Positions 46,045 to 57,667 of a DNA stretch of 64,000 nucleotides are shown one piece after another. Source of the stretch: Pseudoscleropodium purum (Eukaryota; Streptophyta; Bryopsida; Hypnales; Brachytheciaceae); assembly GCA_963969395.1 (NCBI GenBank), contig OZ017797.1, forward strand, positions 21,080,001-21,144,000. Reading direction: 5' to 3'. Within the stretch, counting starts at the first letter, position 1. Each line of letters opens with the position of its first letter. Position numbers and translations under genes: made by a program. The notes beneath the pieces are model-generated. The model was given only the letters and a program-made list of their open reading frames with translations, made no database searches and was not told the DNA's origin.

Positions 46045-47722
46045 GAGAAGTAATATATTTGTACAAAGGCATAATTATTTATGCAAAATGTACAAAATGT
46101 CAACCAAGGATTGAGGCGTTGCAAAGTTAAGAATCTGTTTCCTGTGCCTCTTCAAGAAACTGGGAAACTCGGGTTAAATTCCAACTCTACTCGTAACACC
46201 ACGGCAAGTGAAGTGCAAACACGCCTTTCCGACCCTCCCGGCCTTGCATCAGTCCACGATGCATATGATTAGAAATAGCGGGAAGCGGTTCATTTATTTT
46301 GTAAGGTAAGGACAATTCTCCCCTCCCTGAACAAAAGCGGCCAGAAGGCTGAGGCTCCTTAGGACTCGAGCCACGCAAGTCAAGACCCAAGGAGCTAGCG
46401 CTGCAGCCAGAGCAATCATGCTCAAGTGTGAACCAGCTTCTGCAATGTTGGTCCCACCGTCCACAAACACACATCTACGTCTGGCTGTCTGGCTGTTGGA
46501 CCGGAGCACCCAATGATTAAGATACTTTAGCTTCACACAATTCCATCTCTGGCTCATGCACCCTCGAAACAATTCTTCTCCATTTCCGTAAAACCTGTTA
46601 TTGATCGACTTCGAGCAAACTTGGTAATAGCTACAGCATCGATCGATCAATGATGGCCGTCACAAACAGAAATGTTGAAGTTGCTCTCGAACCGCTACTC
46701 GCATCACTGGTGATGTAAATAGAATTTTAGGAAAGAGTGAACTGGGTTGAACGAACTTACTTGGAATCCAAGATGGCAAATGGTAAATGAGATTTTCTAT
46801 CATTTTGAATAGCATACTGCAAAAAAAAAAATGTTAAACCTTAAAGAAATAATATCAATAATAACAAAAGAAAAATTGAAGGCATCGGCTATCTATCCAT
46901 GAGCCTTGCAGAACATTCTCTAGGACAGTGGATCACCCTTTCCATTGTAGTTAGTACACTATAGTTGGTAGTAACTCTATTTGTTTAAAATAGTTGTCTC
47001 AGTCCTAAAGGTTTCATTCTTAAAACTCAAGATGTGAAAGGATTTGTACCAAAGAAGGATGCCATATGCAAAGTCAAAAGATTTTGACTAGATTCTTCCT
47101 TGAATTATGTGTTCCGAGCCGGGCTAAGGTGTTCAGTTCAGAGCTCCTTTCAAGAGTTTAATCTAATTTCGCATTAGGAGAAAGCGCTTTTCAATTGACC
47201 CTGGCAGTGAAATCACAAGTTGAGGGTGAACCCGCAACTAAACACCAAAACCAAGAATTGTGAACATTTAGTTTTCGACATTAAAGGAAAGAAAGATGCG
47301 AATTATCTGACGTCGCTTATCTTTGGACTGACATCAAATTATTTCGGGCCCCTTTTTCAGCATCTTGACAGGATTATTCAATTCAACTTCACATGGATTA
47401 GATCTTGACGGACAAATCGGAACCAGTCTGCAAGACGTTCAATTATGCAACCCAGGAACTGTAATTTCACAGCCAAGCAAATGCACCAACCGCAAAGATG
47501 ATGCAAAGTGCAAACGTGGATTAGTCTAGGTGGGCTGGTGCATGTAGAATAACAGTATAAATCTTTTCAACTAATACACCGGTAGCGGGCAATAAGCACA
47601 AACTTTGACTTCACAAGCTGCAGAAAGAACGTGGAATATTTGTACCTGACCTTACGTATCGTAACCATATCGGGAGCCAAATGAACTATCAATGGTTCGC
47701 AGCGCACTCAGTCTGATACTTA

Positions 47723-47816
47723 CCAAGCTGGCGAAAATCCACAGGTTCGCTGTAAAGAGATTGCCAGCGTAATTTGTTTGGTCCAGTTGTCCTCAGGAGG
47801 TTGTTGTACTTTGCAG
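47723..47816 (-). other. Exon-like segment with canonical splice sites
   Basis: On the minus strand a pyrimidine-rich acceptor (ccactgtttcag) precedes 94 nt that end at CGCCAGCTTG before gtaagtatc, a near-perfect plant donor. Two of the three frames are open, one reading YNNLLRTTGPNKLRWQSLY. The two sites together are the best splice-site pair I found in the island. Product unknown. Confidence 0.4.
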
Positions 47817-48177
47817 CTGAAACAGTGGACAAGGTATTATATGTACTTTCTTTTGTAGAACAAGGATTCAGAAGATACTGAAGGCGCAGTAGTACTGCTC
47901 TAATCAAACGTAACTAGATCGTACATCAAACTCAGATCGCTTAAAGACAACATATCGAATGTTGTTATCTATGTACGTACTCTAACGCCGAGACGTGCAG
48001 CACGGACATTCGGGTGCTTCTGCAGGGAGATTAACAGTTGACTCGAGACAACAATTATCCGACAGCAATGTACCAAATTAAAGAAACTCTCAATGGCAGT
48101 TCAGCTACCTTCATGCTCCCTGCAATACAGCTTTTTTCATCAAAAGCCAACTTGCTTCACCTGCTCAGCCAAAATTA

Positions 48178-48296
48178 CGCTTTCAGAGCGATTGACTGTG
48201 TACGTGATGTGCTGCAAAAAGCACGTCTAATATCACAGCTGCTCCTACCACCCACATCAAATAAGTCCCAGTAACGAGTGAGCTCATATGGTTGCA
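48178..48296 (-). other. Exon-like open segment (VQPYELTRYWDLF...)
   Basis: On the minus strand an acceptor-like ttaattacag precedes an open stretch of 39 codons reading VQPYELTRYWDLFDVGG at its start and closing at a TAA at 48175-48177. A possible donor (CATCAC before gtacac) lies at about 48203. The beginning has protein-like composition. No ATG-led frame covers it. I do not recognise the family. Confidence 0.3.
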
Positions 48297-49453
48297 CCTG
48301 TAATTAAATGTTGTGGATATCACTGATGCACCCGAATGAAATGTGTCAATTTATTACATGCTCACAAGTATTTAATTGAGATACAACGATGTACGAATTC
48401 AGCAGGAAGAAGTAAGACCTAAAACCTAAAAATACGCATACAGGTACTTCCTCATCCAGATATTTACACCCCTGTGGACTTGGAAACCAAAACATGCGGA
48501 CAACACAACAGTGATACAATTTAACATCTTCAACGACAATCAAGAAATGTCAACTAAAAGAGAACTCACTAGAAAAGATTCATTAGAAAGAACTCAGTGC
48601 GACGGTATGGTAACAATTTGACCTGGTGATGCCAAGGTTGAATTATGGAGCGCCGCGAGTTCAGAAAGGCAGGATGTCGAGGAGCATTTACATTGCTGTT
48701 TAAATTACTAGACAAACATAGTATTTCAAAGGGTACATGCAATGCAAATAACGAAAACTCCATGTACGGGGTGCGTTGATAACCACAACGTGAAGACCAG
48801 AAAAAAAGACTTCATAACCTTGAAGATACATAAGCTCACCTGGATGCATACAATACGAGGCCGAGTAATCAGCAGTTCATTCCCACACGAGAAGTCACAC
48901 TCTTTTGAACAAAATTGGCTTACTAAAATGTGGCCATTCAATGATAAGCTGCCATCTGGCTTTATGATACAAGTTCATGTGTCCACGAAAGTTGCCCAAC
49001 CGAAGCTACGCCGTACCTAAAATTCTGGCACAAAATCATTCCCTCAAAAAGGGCGTGTGATGCACGCCCACCACGGAGAGCCCGGAGAAGGATTATCCCT
49101 AGTACCAAGCGGGTAAACTGCAGGATCAACCCCGGGGAATGGCTACATTGGATGTGGGTGATACCACCAGGACTTCAATTCTCACCTAAGTTACTAGATT
49201 ACTCTCAAGTGTCTCTGAAGTTGAATCCAGGAGCTATATATTTCACAGCTCAAAAAGGCAATAACAAGCTATATGTTATTACTCGAGCACAGGGAACTTA
49301 GTATCGGACCTATCGGTATATTTCACGTACAAATGAACATAAATATGAACTGAAAAGAGTGTGGTTTAATACCTGAACATGTGAATAACCTATTCCTGTG
49401 TTCACTTCTGAGAAAGTCCTCGTGCAATCACCGAGTGTGTGCTGGTTTCGAAG

Positions 49454-52268
49454 TCATAAGAACCAAGGATTGTAAGATCCCACCGGAACCGCACTAGATT
49501 GTTTCCCTGTATCATTGCTGACATGAAAAAACAAATAGTATAAAGTCTATAATTAAGATTACAATTTCTCGGGCAAAGTAATCATGCATCAATTCTCGGA
49601 TTATGACCGGGTCCGAAAATGTACTCTGATAAATTCTCAGTTCTCGAAATTAGACCAGTTACAAATAGATAGCGAGAGGAGGTCACGACAAATACCGGTT
49701 CATTCTCCGTGAAAGCAAACTTGGAATCGAGAAGCGATCCAATTGCCGTGCACGAAAATGCATTCACTTGTAGTAGAGACATTAGTAAATACAAAATGAA
49801 AATAGTACAATGTGCAATGGCAGGAGAGAACAACCCACCTCAAATTATAACGTGTACGTATTGATGCAGGTCTTCTAGTCAACATTCCATTTTCCTCAAA
49901 GACTTTAACATCTTGTATTGCTGCAGTCACGCAAAACTGAAGGATCTTCGCCGTGAGGGAACAGATGGGCACCATGACATTGCGTCCGACGGTAAGAAAG
50001 CTATCTCCCTGATGGAGCTACCGGTTTACGGCAACATTTGATGCAAACCTGGTCATCAATACACTAGGAAGAGGCAGAAACGCCAGATGTAGCAGGAACT
50101 GAATGTGTAACATATCTGAATCAATCACTGGTAATCAGGCCTTGTCATCAAATTGACAACGACTGAATCTGGATCGTAAAGTGGAAATTCATTTGCCATG
50201 CGGTCTTTACCAGCACTACCGTATAAAGACAATACATCGCACATTTCTGGTTCATGACATTATTATGGGATACATATATGATCAACGCTGCAATGACTGA
50301 TAGATTAAAAGCAATGAGGAAATACCTGCTGAAGATATCACGTACGGAATAAATAACTGGATAATTGGAACAGCACAGCTGGAGCTATTCCAGAACGTGA
50401 AGAAAACCACCTCTTCGAAGTAGCTTTACAATAAGTACACAGCAGACAAGCTTCACAAAACCCTTGAGTTCATTTACATTACTCGTAATTTGGAACATCT
50501 AGGTCAATCCAAGTGGACTAAGGTATCTACCAAATAGTTCTTACTCTTCAAAGTATGCAATTAGAAGACTCGTACCTACAGATGATTGAGATGGCTACTC
50601 TATCCCCAATGAAAGGCGCCTAGCCTCTACACAGCAGACCCAATATCCGAGTACGACATACTGTGGTGATGCCCATCTATAAAGTGAGATAGGGAGGAAA
50701 CCTGATTATTGAACCGGGACCTGCGGAATAACTTAATGGCACGGAGATTTGATCCGGAGAATCCACCTATCTTCAATCCAGCGATAAAATGCAATGTCAC
50801 AAACGTACGAACAAAGCGTTGTGATCGAAGTACTAATTGAAAAGCAATTAAAAATATGCAGCACCCCAATACAGGCGTTACCAATAAAGCTAAAATCGAC
50901 GTCGTAAAAGATTGACGAAACTCAGGATACATATATCAATAACGAAACCAAAACACAAAGCTCTGAAGGCATTTAAACCAAAAGAGTGTGGGCAGAATTC
51001 GACATCAGCCCACCAGACCTTGAAGGCAATGTCGAATTCTAGAGTGCAGTCCGGCCAGGGAATTCCAAGACATCTCAACGATCTAAGGAACACCTTATAT
51101 CACAGCTCCACCTAAATTAGCAAGCAATGCCATATTTGCATCGCATCATGATGCACTGTAAACGAAATAACCTTTGCACCAAAAATATTAAAAGCCATGT
51201 CAACTTCTTTCCAATTAAAAATTTTACAAACCATCAAAGATTTAAAGAAAGACAAGAGTAACTGGAAAGTAGCAGACTACGGTTATTTAAAGAAATACCT
51301 CCGACAGGCTTGAAACTGCCCTCGTGGTTATGCGGCAAACATGCTCCGTGAAGGGTAGCAGCACTTGCAATTACCATCTTTACCACGGTTTGATTCCAGA
51401 GTAAATTTGCGAAGTGCAACCATAATTGACCAGAAAGTGCAAAATTAGAAGTGCAAACAATTAGAAGATAAGCATATTGTTCCACTACAGTAGTGATGAA
51501 AGGCGAAGGACGTATCCGAGCTGCCTACATCGAAAATACGAAAGGTATCAGATTTGGGTAAACTTGAGAGCCAGATGAACTGTGTCCTTGTAGCAGTGCT
51601 CTATACAAGCAATCCATACTTCGCATCGTGCATCTGTGAGCTTGCATGCATTTACAGCTTCTTAAGTTCTTTCGTTATATGCATACTCAGCTATAATGGA
51701 GTGACTATTATCCACAGAGATTGCTCCAAATGTTCAAGCCGATTTCAGTTCGGAACATCATCAACGGAGCTGGTACAACTCGCTGGACTGAGGTAACCTA
51801 GGTTACCTACCTTCGTGATGAGCATTGAATACGTAGACCATAAAGTCGATCTAGATCGAAAAAGGTGCCGCTTATGCTCAGCGTCTAATGGAGAGACTTC
51901 TAGAGACCATACAATCTGAAGCTTTCCACATCTGACCAGACATTCCTTAATTAGGCGACAATAAACATAGTGACATTTCAGAAGAAGCATGTGCACCGAC
52001 ACTCGTTCGAAATTAGAAGGGGATGATCATCAGAACAAATCGCCTAATTGTTCAGACGCACAGCCAAGTTGTTAAGATGTATTCAACTTCCCCTCGCATC
52101 TTCAGTCCAGTCTTGCTCACACGTTCTGTGCTAAGCTTCAAATGAGGAATTAGTGTCAAGGTATTAATGAGAAATAACATCGACTTCTCCGCAAGCTTAA
52201 AGAATGTGAAGTGGCAGGTGGTTGCGAACTGATACATGACGTACCTTCAAATTGGCGTTTAGTGCCAT
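49454..52268 (-). CDS. Hypothetical nine-exon gene model, unknown product (low confidence)
   Basis: Starting at ATGGCACTAAAC (52268, context aaaATGG), segments 52268-52245, 51945-51811, 51377-51299, 50766-50702, 50619-50576, 50384-50326, 50246-50129, 50000-49839 and 49517-49454 join at GT-AG borders into one 249-codon frame ending in TGA. Donors include GAAG/gtacgtc, GAAG/gtaggta and TAG/gtacgag; acceptors include tttcatgtcag. Later exons read FPLYDPDSVVVNL and VFEENGMLTRRPASIRTRYN. No domain, signal or family is recognised. I chose among alternative splice sites to keep the frame open, and the product is rich in Cys, Ser and Leu, as random translations are, so the model may be wrong in part or whole. 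T-rich introns on this strand favour the minus orientation. Confidence 0.22.
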
Positions 52269-53223
52269 TTTAGTACTCCAGCTGAAACACCTTGAGGAAG
52301 ACACCCTCAGCAATAACAGATACTCCTAATACACATCTTGTCAAGTACTAATCATCAATCATAGGTAGCCTGTAGAAACACCTCAAGATACTGAAAGCAT
52401 CAACTGATCAAACCTCGGAATCCTGTCAAAAGATTTCGCTGCGGTAATCATGTCGAGATCAATAGCTTCAGACGTTTCTACAGTCCATATATGATGATGA
52501 CGTTATTCATATCGTCACTATAACCGGATTCTGAAGTGCTCACGCTTCAACCTCCTGCACCATGCACCGCTGCACATGTTATTGCCGCTCCTCTAATCCT
52601 AACAGTCCTCAAGCTAGCTAGTGAACGCCTCGAGTGGAAATAGTGACACAGGCACATTCTCACGTACGGCATCCCCAGGCGGCATCCAATAACACACAAG
52701 AACACGCCTCCACATTGCATATACTTGCCTGATTGACAGAAACTCATGCGGCCGCGACAGAAAGCACGTTGCAAACCCTCCAACCTCGTCGACGCACTTC
52801 ATGACAACCCTGACAGTCGCACAGGTGGCATGCAGGGCACGAAGCACGCGGTTTCATACACCTTACAGCCACCGACTACCAGTCCCAAACCACCGTACGG
52901 CGCACCGTCACAAATGCCTCACAAAATGCTTACAAAAACATAACAAAAGCATCCTCAACTGCTCATTCAAGCGTCATCAGGAACGTCAACGTACACGACA
53001 TCCTGGCTGATGAAGCAAAGAAATCGAAAATCTCAGCTCTATTACCACTTCTTCGAATCGAACAGCCATTCCATAAACAATACACAAACGACTCGCAGCC
53101 TTCTCCGACGTTCCACCACCGCAAACCAATTTCTCTTCCTATAACATTTACTACCCCGAGTCCGAGAGCTCGCACAACTTCGCGTCTACTACTACAACTT
53201 TGATACCCGCCCCAGGCCTCCAC

Positions 53224-53446
53224 CTAAAATATCGGAGTGGAAAGACAATGGAACAGCGGTCGATGAAGTGGCCTAAGCTTATATGTTTATGAACCTTTCA
53301 GCACGACATGATCCGCCATAGCCACCGGGAGTTCAAAAATCTTCGTACACTAACCAACATCGAAGCGTCGATAGAGCAGACATGTTGTACATATGAGTGG
53401 CTTGCAAGTACTTGAACGCCAGGGACAGAGAAAATTTTAAACGAAG
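53224..53446. promoter_or_regulatory. Candidate promoter interval at the CpG-rich edge of the island
   Basis: This non-repetitive interval lies between minus-strand CpG-rich sequence ending at about 53223 and the CpG-rich plus-strand frame starting at 53447. It carries agcttatatgtttatgaacc, and no clear TATA box at a conventional distance was identified. The position between two G+C-rich stretches suggests a possible bidirectional promoter. This is inference only. Confidence 0.25.
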
Positions 53447-53671
53447 ATGAGGAAGTCGACGGAGAAGACGACAGAGAAGATAATTTCGTCCCCTTTTGTT
53501 CGGTCGTCGGGTTGTCGTGCGGTTGTCGGGAAGAAAGCCTTGCGTCGCCCAGTGATATTTCGTAGCCCTAGTTCGACGGGCTCCCCTTTGTTCGCGGCGC
53601 CGGTCAACGATTGGTTTCGCTGCCGTACCGGGTATATCCGGGTCCCGAACGGTTCTCAGAGGGATTTCTGA
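53447..53671 (+). CDS. Unidentified CpG-rich frame, possible first exon
   Basis: The 74-codon plus-strand frame starts MRKSTEKTTEKIISSPF, is basic and Ser/Arg-rich, and lies in the most CpG-dense stretch of the window. A second frame overlaps it (53611-53847) with no motif. The basic, Ser/Thr-rich N-terminus could be an organelle-targeting or disordered region, but nothing confirms translation. A possible donor (GAAG before gtgcat) lies at about 53677, just after the stop. The sequence runs into a repeat fragment at 53834, so any downstream exons would be displaced or lost. Confidence 0.3.
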   Translation: MRKSTEKTTEKIISSPFVRSSGCRAVVGKKALRRPVIFRSPSSTGSPLFAAPVNDWFRCRTGYIRVPNGSQRDF

Positions 53672-53833
53672 GAAGGTGCATGATTGGATTTCTAACGCCT
53701 AATTGCAGCTACTGTAGAGGTCACCCTTCCAGAAACCTTCTTGTGAATATTCACAAGAAGGTAATCATAGAGCGCGGGGTGTCAGTAGGGTTTTTGAAAT
53801 TTCACGGCAGAACTGTGAAAGTTTGTAGCAAGT

Positions 53834-54090
53834 GTTTAACCCTGTAAGGACGGGTCGGTTTCCACTGAAATCATCATTTTCTAATACCGTGGGAATCAAT
53901 CGCTTAAAAAAATGGAAAAGTATTCATTGGAAGTCAAACTATTGTAGGAGAAGTTCCCTTTTCACAACAAAACATGGAGGATGAATAGTTGCACTTCTAT
54001 CTTGTATAGAGGAATTATCTGTCATCCATCAGACACTTAGTGGTCACAGCGGCTTTACAGGTTTAAGGTAGGAGGTCCTTAAAGTGCCTA
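53834..54090 (+). repeat. End-related fragment bordering the G+C-richer island (right side)
   Basis: Starts ttaaccctgtaaggacgggt and matches, in inverted orientation, the fragment at 45845-46044 on the other side of the island. Shared blocks are 'tgaaatcat..tttc', 'gtcaaact', 'atggaggatgaatagttgca' and 'ctgtcatccatca'. A full copy of the main family starts about 90 bp further on. Confidence 0.6.
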
Positions 54091-54177
54091 CACAAGAACC
54101 AAAACTGAATTTGGGGAAGTGGAACTACTTGAAATTTTTTTACTAAATTTTCCTTGAAAGACTAATGGAATTGGCAA

Positions 54178-55106
54178 TTAACCCCTAAAGTTCCTTGACT
54201 ACGTTTTTGCCAAAAACACTCCAAAATTGTCATTTCTTGGACAAGTTTCAAAATTTAGAAAAGAAAAACAATTTGGACACGGCCCTAGGTTCTTATAGTA
54301 AACTAGTTTGAAAAGATGTGAAAAAAATTTCAGAAATTTCCATCATGTAGATTGCAAGATATTAGCATTGGAAGTAACAAAAATCATTTTTTTGTCCCCA
54401 CAAAAAATCGGGCAGTTGAACTTCACAAGGTCAAATTTATATGAAAAAATGTTCAAAATGATTGCAACTCTTTGGATTCATTCTTCAAGGCATGTTGGAT
54501 ATATACTTGAAAATTTACAGATAATTTGGAATTGTACAACATATAGGAAAAAAATATTAAGTAGGTAGTAGTAGAGAACAATTCAAAATACTAAATTATT
54601 TAGAATTTAAATATGGAATTGAAAAATGCCAATCCCAATGGTTGAAATGTTGTAATAAACTATTTACATCCCAGGATTTTATTTTTTTTCAAAAATATTG
54701 AAAATTGGATAAGATAAAGAATTTCAAAGTTTATTTTAAAGTAGAGAACCCCTAATTGCCCGCAAACAAAAAAACCCCATACCTTTTGACTCGTTGATCA
54801 AAATGAAATGGTTCAAAGCTTTCCTTGTATATATAAGTCTAGAAAACAAATTTCAAATCTTGATTGTTGAAAAAAATGATTTTTTCAGATCTGCCCGGAC
54901 TACCCAAGTTGAGAAATAAACTACATATTAGGCTATAACTTTTGACTCCTATTTCCAAATGTCATGAAATTTGTTGCATATGAAAGATATTCCTTGTTTA
55001 TACCTTCTACTACAATTTCAGCCTTAAATATGAAAATTTCTGGTCACAATGGCCTGCCCAAATTTTCTATACTTCCAAAAAATGGAGCCGGTCCTCTAGG
55101 GGTTAA
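54178..55106 (+). mobile_element. TTAACCCC-family TIR element, near full length (best-preserved ends)
   Basis: About 930 bp, beginning ttaacccctaaagttccttg and ending gccggtcctctaggggttaa. All internal landmarks are present: 'gattgcaagatattagcatt' near 54350, 'ggaattgtacaacatatagg' near 54527, 'caatcccaatggttgaaatg' near 54630, 'gcccaaattttctatacttcc' near 55058. Closest relative in the window is 20878-21846. The short overlapping frame is not a gene. Confidence 0.9.
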
Positions 55107-55171
55107 CCTAAGTCATTTTATATTTTTTAGACCTCTTTAAATTAGTTATATATTTTTGAAGTTGAAATGGC

Positions 55172-55291
55172 ATAGGGCTCTAAAATCATCGACCTCCTCA
55201 AATGTACACTCCTAGTACATTGTTCGTTCAACAAAAAAAAACATATACAAATAATATACATTTGAGGAGGCGGGTGATTTTAGAACCTCAA
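55172..55291. repeat. Hairpin with 30-35-nt arms
   Basis: The left arm ctctaaaatcatcgacctcc/tcaaatgta (55177-55206) pairs with the right arm tacatttgaggaggcgggtg/attttagaacctc (55256-55288), with four mismatches and a loop of about 50 nt. It is part of the dispersed segment related to 11725-11860, where a shorter palindrome sits in the same place. Confidence 0.7.
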
Positions 55292-57667
55292 CATTGTAAA
55301 AAACACCTCCTACCTTAACTCTAAAGGACTAGATCCATCACCAAATGGTCATATATCATCTCTGAATGAAATTTAGCCTATTCAATCATGTTTGAATATC
55401 AATCCTATATTTTTATTATGTGAAACTATAAATTGTTTATCACTATGAAAATGTTCAAATTGGTTGAGAAATATTGTCATAGTTATTATTTTTGTAGCAA
55501 AAAGTAAAAATAAATAAGTCATAATAGAAAAAACAGTGCAATTTGTTTTAAAAATTTCTTGAGAAATCAATAAGTAGTACTAAAATTTTGGTGTGAAAAA
55601 TTCTCAAATAAATTATTTATTTTTTACAACCACAATACTCTTGTCAATGACCTCCAAGTCATTACTTGACTTATACTATCAAGTTACATCTATCCTTTTA
55701 TATATTTGATGTTTAAAGTTTGATGTTTTTCATTGGTGTGTGCAATTTTTCATGAAGTTGATTTTCTCATAATTTTTAATGGAAAAATCAAATTATAAAA
55801 AAAAAATTAAAGAAAAAGGTGGAAATAAAATATTACCAATTATAATACATTAGAATAATTTGGAGTTTTTACCATGATAGAATTAGAAAACTAACATTGT
55901 AATTTAAATTTTAAAAAACATTTTAAGAGAAAAATATATGAATGAAAAACACATAATATTGAGTAATACAAATTTTAACACGTCAAGCTTGCAATTGCAA
56001 TAATTCTTTCAATTTGTGAATTTTTCAAAAATTTAGAATGAAGTAGAATTAGAAATTATCAAGCTTCATTTTCTTAGTTTAAATCAAATACCAACAATGG
56101 TTATTTGAAGTATTATAATCAAGGTTGCCTAAGGTGCATTTACTTTTTAGATGTGTTGATCTTTTAGGGTTAAATGATTTCAAGAGGGTTTGTAGGATGA
56201 AAAATAATAATTTTTCATCCAATATTTTTAGGGAGCTACTTGAGTGCATTTTATGTGAATAATATTGGATATTTCCTCACTATTCTATAATTGTATTGTC
56301 AAATGAAGAAGATGCTTAATCCATAGAGCACCTTTATAGTATATTTTGGCCACTTTTTGTTTTATACTCTTCATGTGAGTTTTCCCCACAAAAATGACAT
56401 TTTTTGAATTTGAATCCAACTAACAAAATGAAGCTTATCAATTGTAATTTCTACTCAAAGTTGAAAATTTGAAAAAATCAATATTTTTATTGCAATTTCA
56501 ACTTTGGACCTCTAACCATGGTTTGTTGATTTTTTAATTTTAAAATGACATATTAACTTTAATTTACACCATGATGTTGTACATTATAATATACACATGT
56601 GGTAACAAATTCATATCTTTTTTATCAAATTTTGTATTTGATATGAATTTTCATCACTTTTTTCTTTAAAGAATTAAAGGTAATTTCAAATTTTTACTAA
56701 AAAAATCTGAAATTTTTATGACTTGTAGAAGAATGTGATTTCATCTTTGAAAAATAATTATAAAAAATCTCCTTAGTATATGGTTGCAAAATGGCAACCA
56801 ATGAATGATAGTGAGGCTTGAATCCTTGATCATGCATCTTTTCAAGATTAAGCCAAGTGGTTGAAAGAATTAAAAATTGGCAAATTTCATCAACTCCAAA
56901 GTTATGAAATTAAAGGTAGTAAGATTTTTTTTTCTAAATTTATTAAAATTCATTTAAATCCTTTCAATACATTTTATAATTATTGATTCATAAAGGGCAT
57001 TTTTTTTCTTTATATTGATATATTACATGATTTTCCTAGAACCTCCATTAGTGTATATAAATTAGGTGAAGTGAATTTTTCACGACAATCATCATCTATC
57101 CAATGGATGATAGAAAATTTAAACTCTAAGGTCAAAAGAGAATTTTGGAGCAATAGCCAATTTGCTTCTATATTTGTAGAAAATTTGTAAATATCATGCA
57201 AAATTGTTTTAAATTTAGCAAGTTTTCTTAAAGTTTATCAAATAATATAGAAAAATATTTTATGAATGACTATTAAAAATTAAAATTTACAACTTTTTTG
57301 CGAATTTTTTTAATACATTACAAAATCATTGGTGTAAAAATAATATATTGTGGTCACATCCAAGGATATAGATGAAACTTGCAAAGTATAGGAATAAATT
57401 ATTTACTCATTCCAAAATGTTTATATTTATTAAAAAAAAGGTTATATGGGCCGTAGGATTTTTTAGAAATTTAATGATTTAACTGCTACAATTTGACCCC
57501 TACATTCCAACGAAAGACACTTTAAATTGCCATTTCAGCTACAATTCACAAAATAGGTGGCAACTTAGACACTATAAGACAAAAGTGGTCAGAGTAGATT
57601 TTTGTAAAGAGGAATGAAAGTTTATCTTCAATTTGAAAAAACACAAAAATAACCACTTTTTATATGT
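55292..57667. other. AT-rich spacer
   Basis: No gene is recognised. The segment 56620-56780 is a diverged copy of 8800-8960. Remaining short frames have no motif. Confidence 0.45.

Larger units (their letters stand above)
46045..49453. other. G+C-richer low-copy island, left part, with exon-like signals on the minus strand
   Basis: No repeat family of this window occurs here. On the minus strand several segments look like internal exons, two of which are listed separately (47723-47816 and 48178-48296). A third ends at 48840 with a good donor (CATCCAG before gtgagc). The 118-codon minus-strand frame at 46294-46650 is hydrophobic in its second half but has no recognisable domain. I cannot connect these into a protein. 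Confidence 0.4.

Noticed and set aside
46294..46650. 118-codon minus-strand frame as a membrane protein gene
   Set aside because: The hydrophobic second half alone is not diagnostic. All three minus frames are partly open here and nothing matches a known family.
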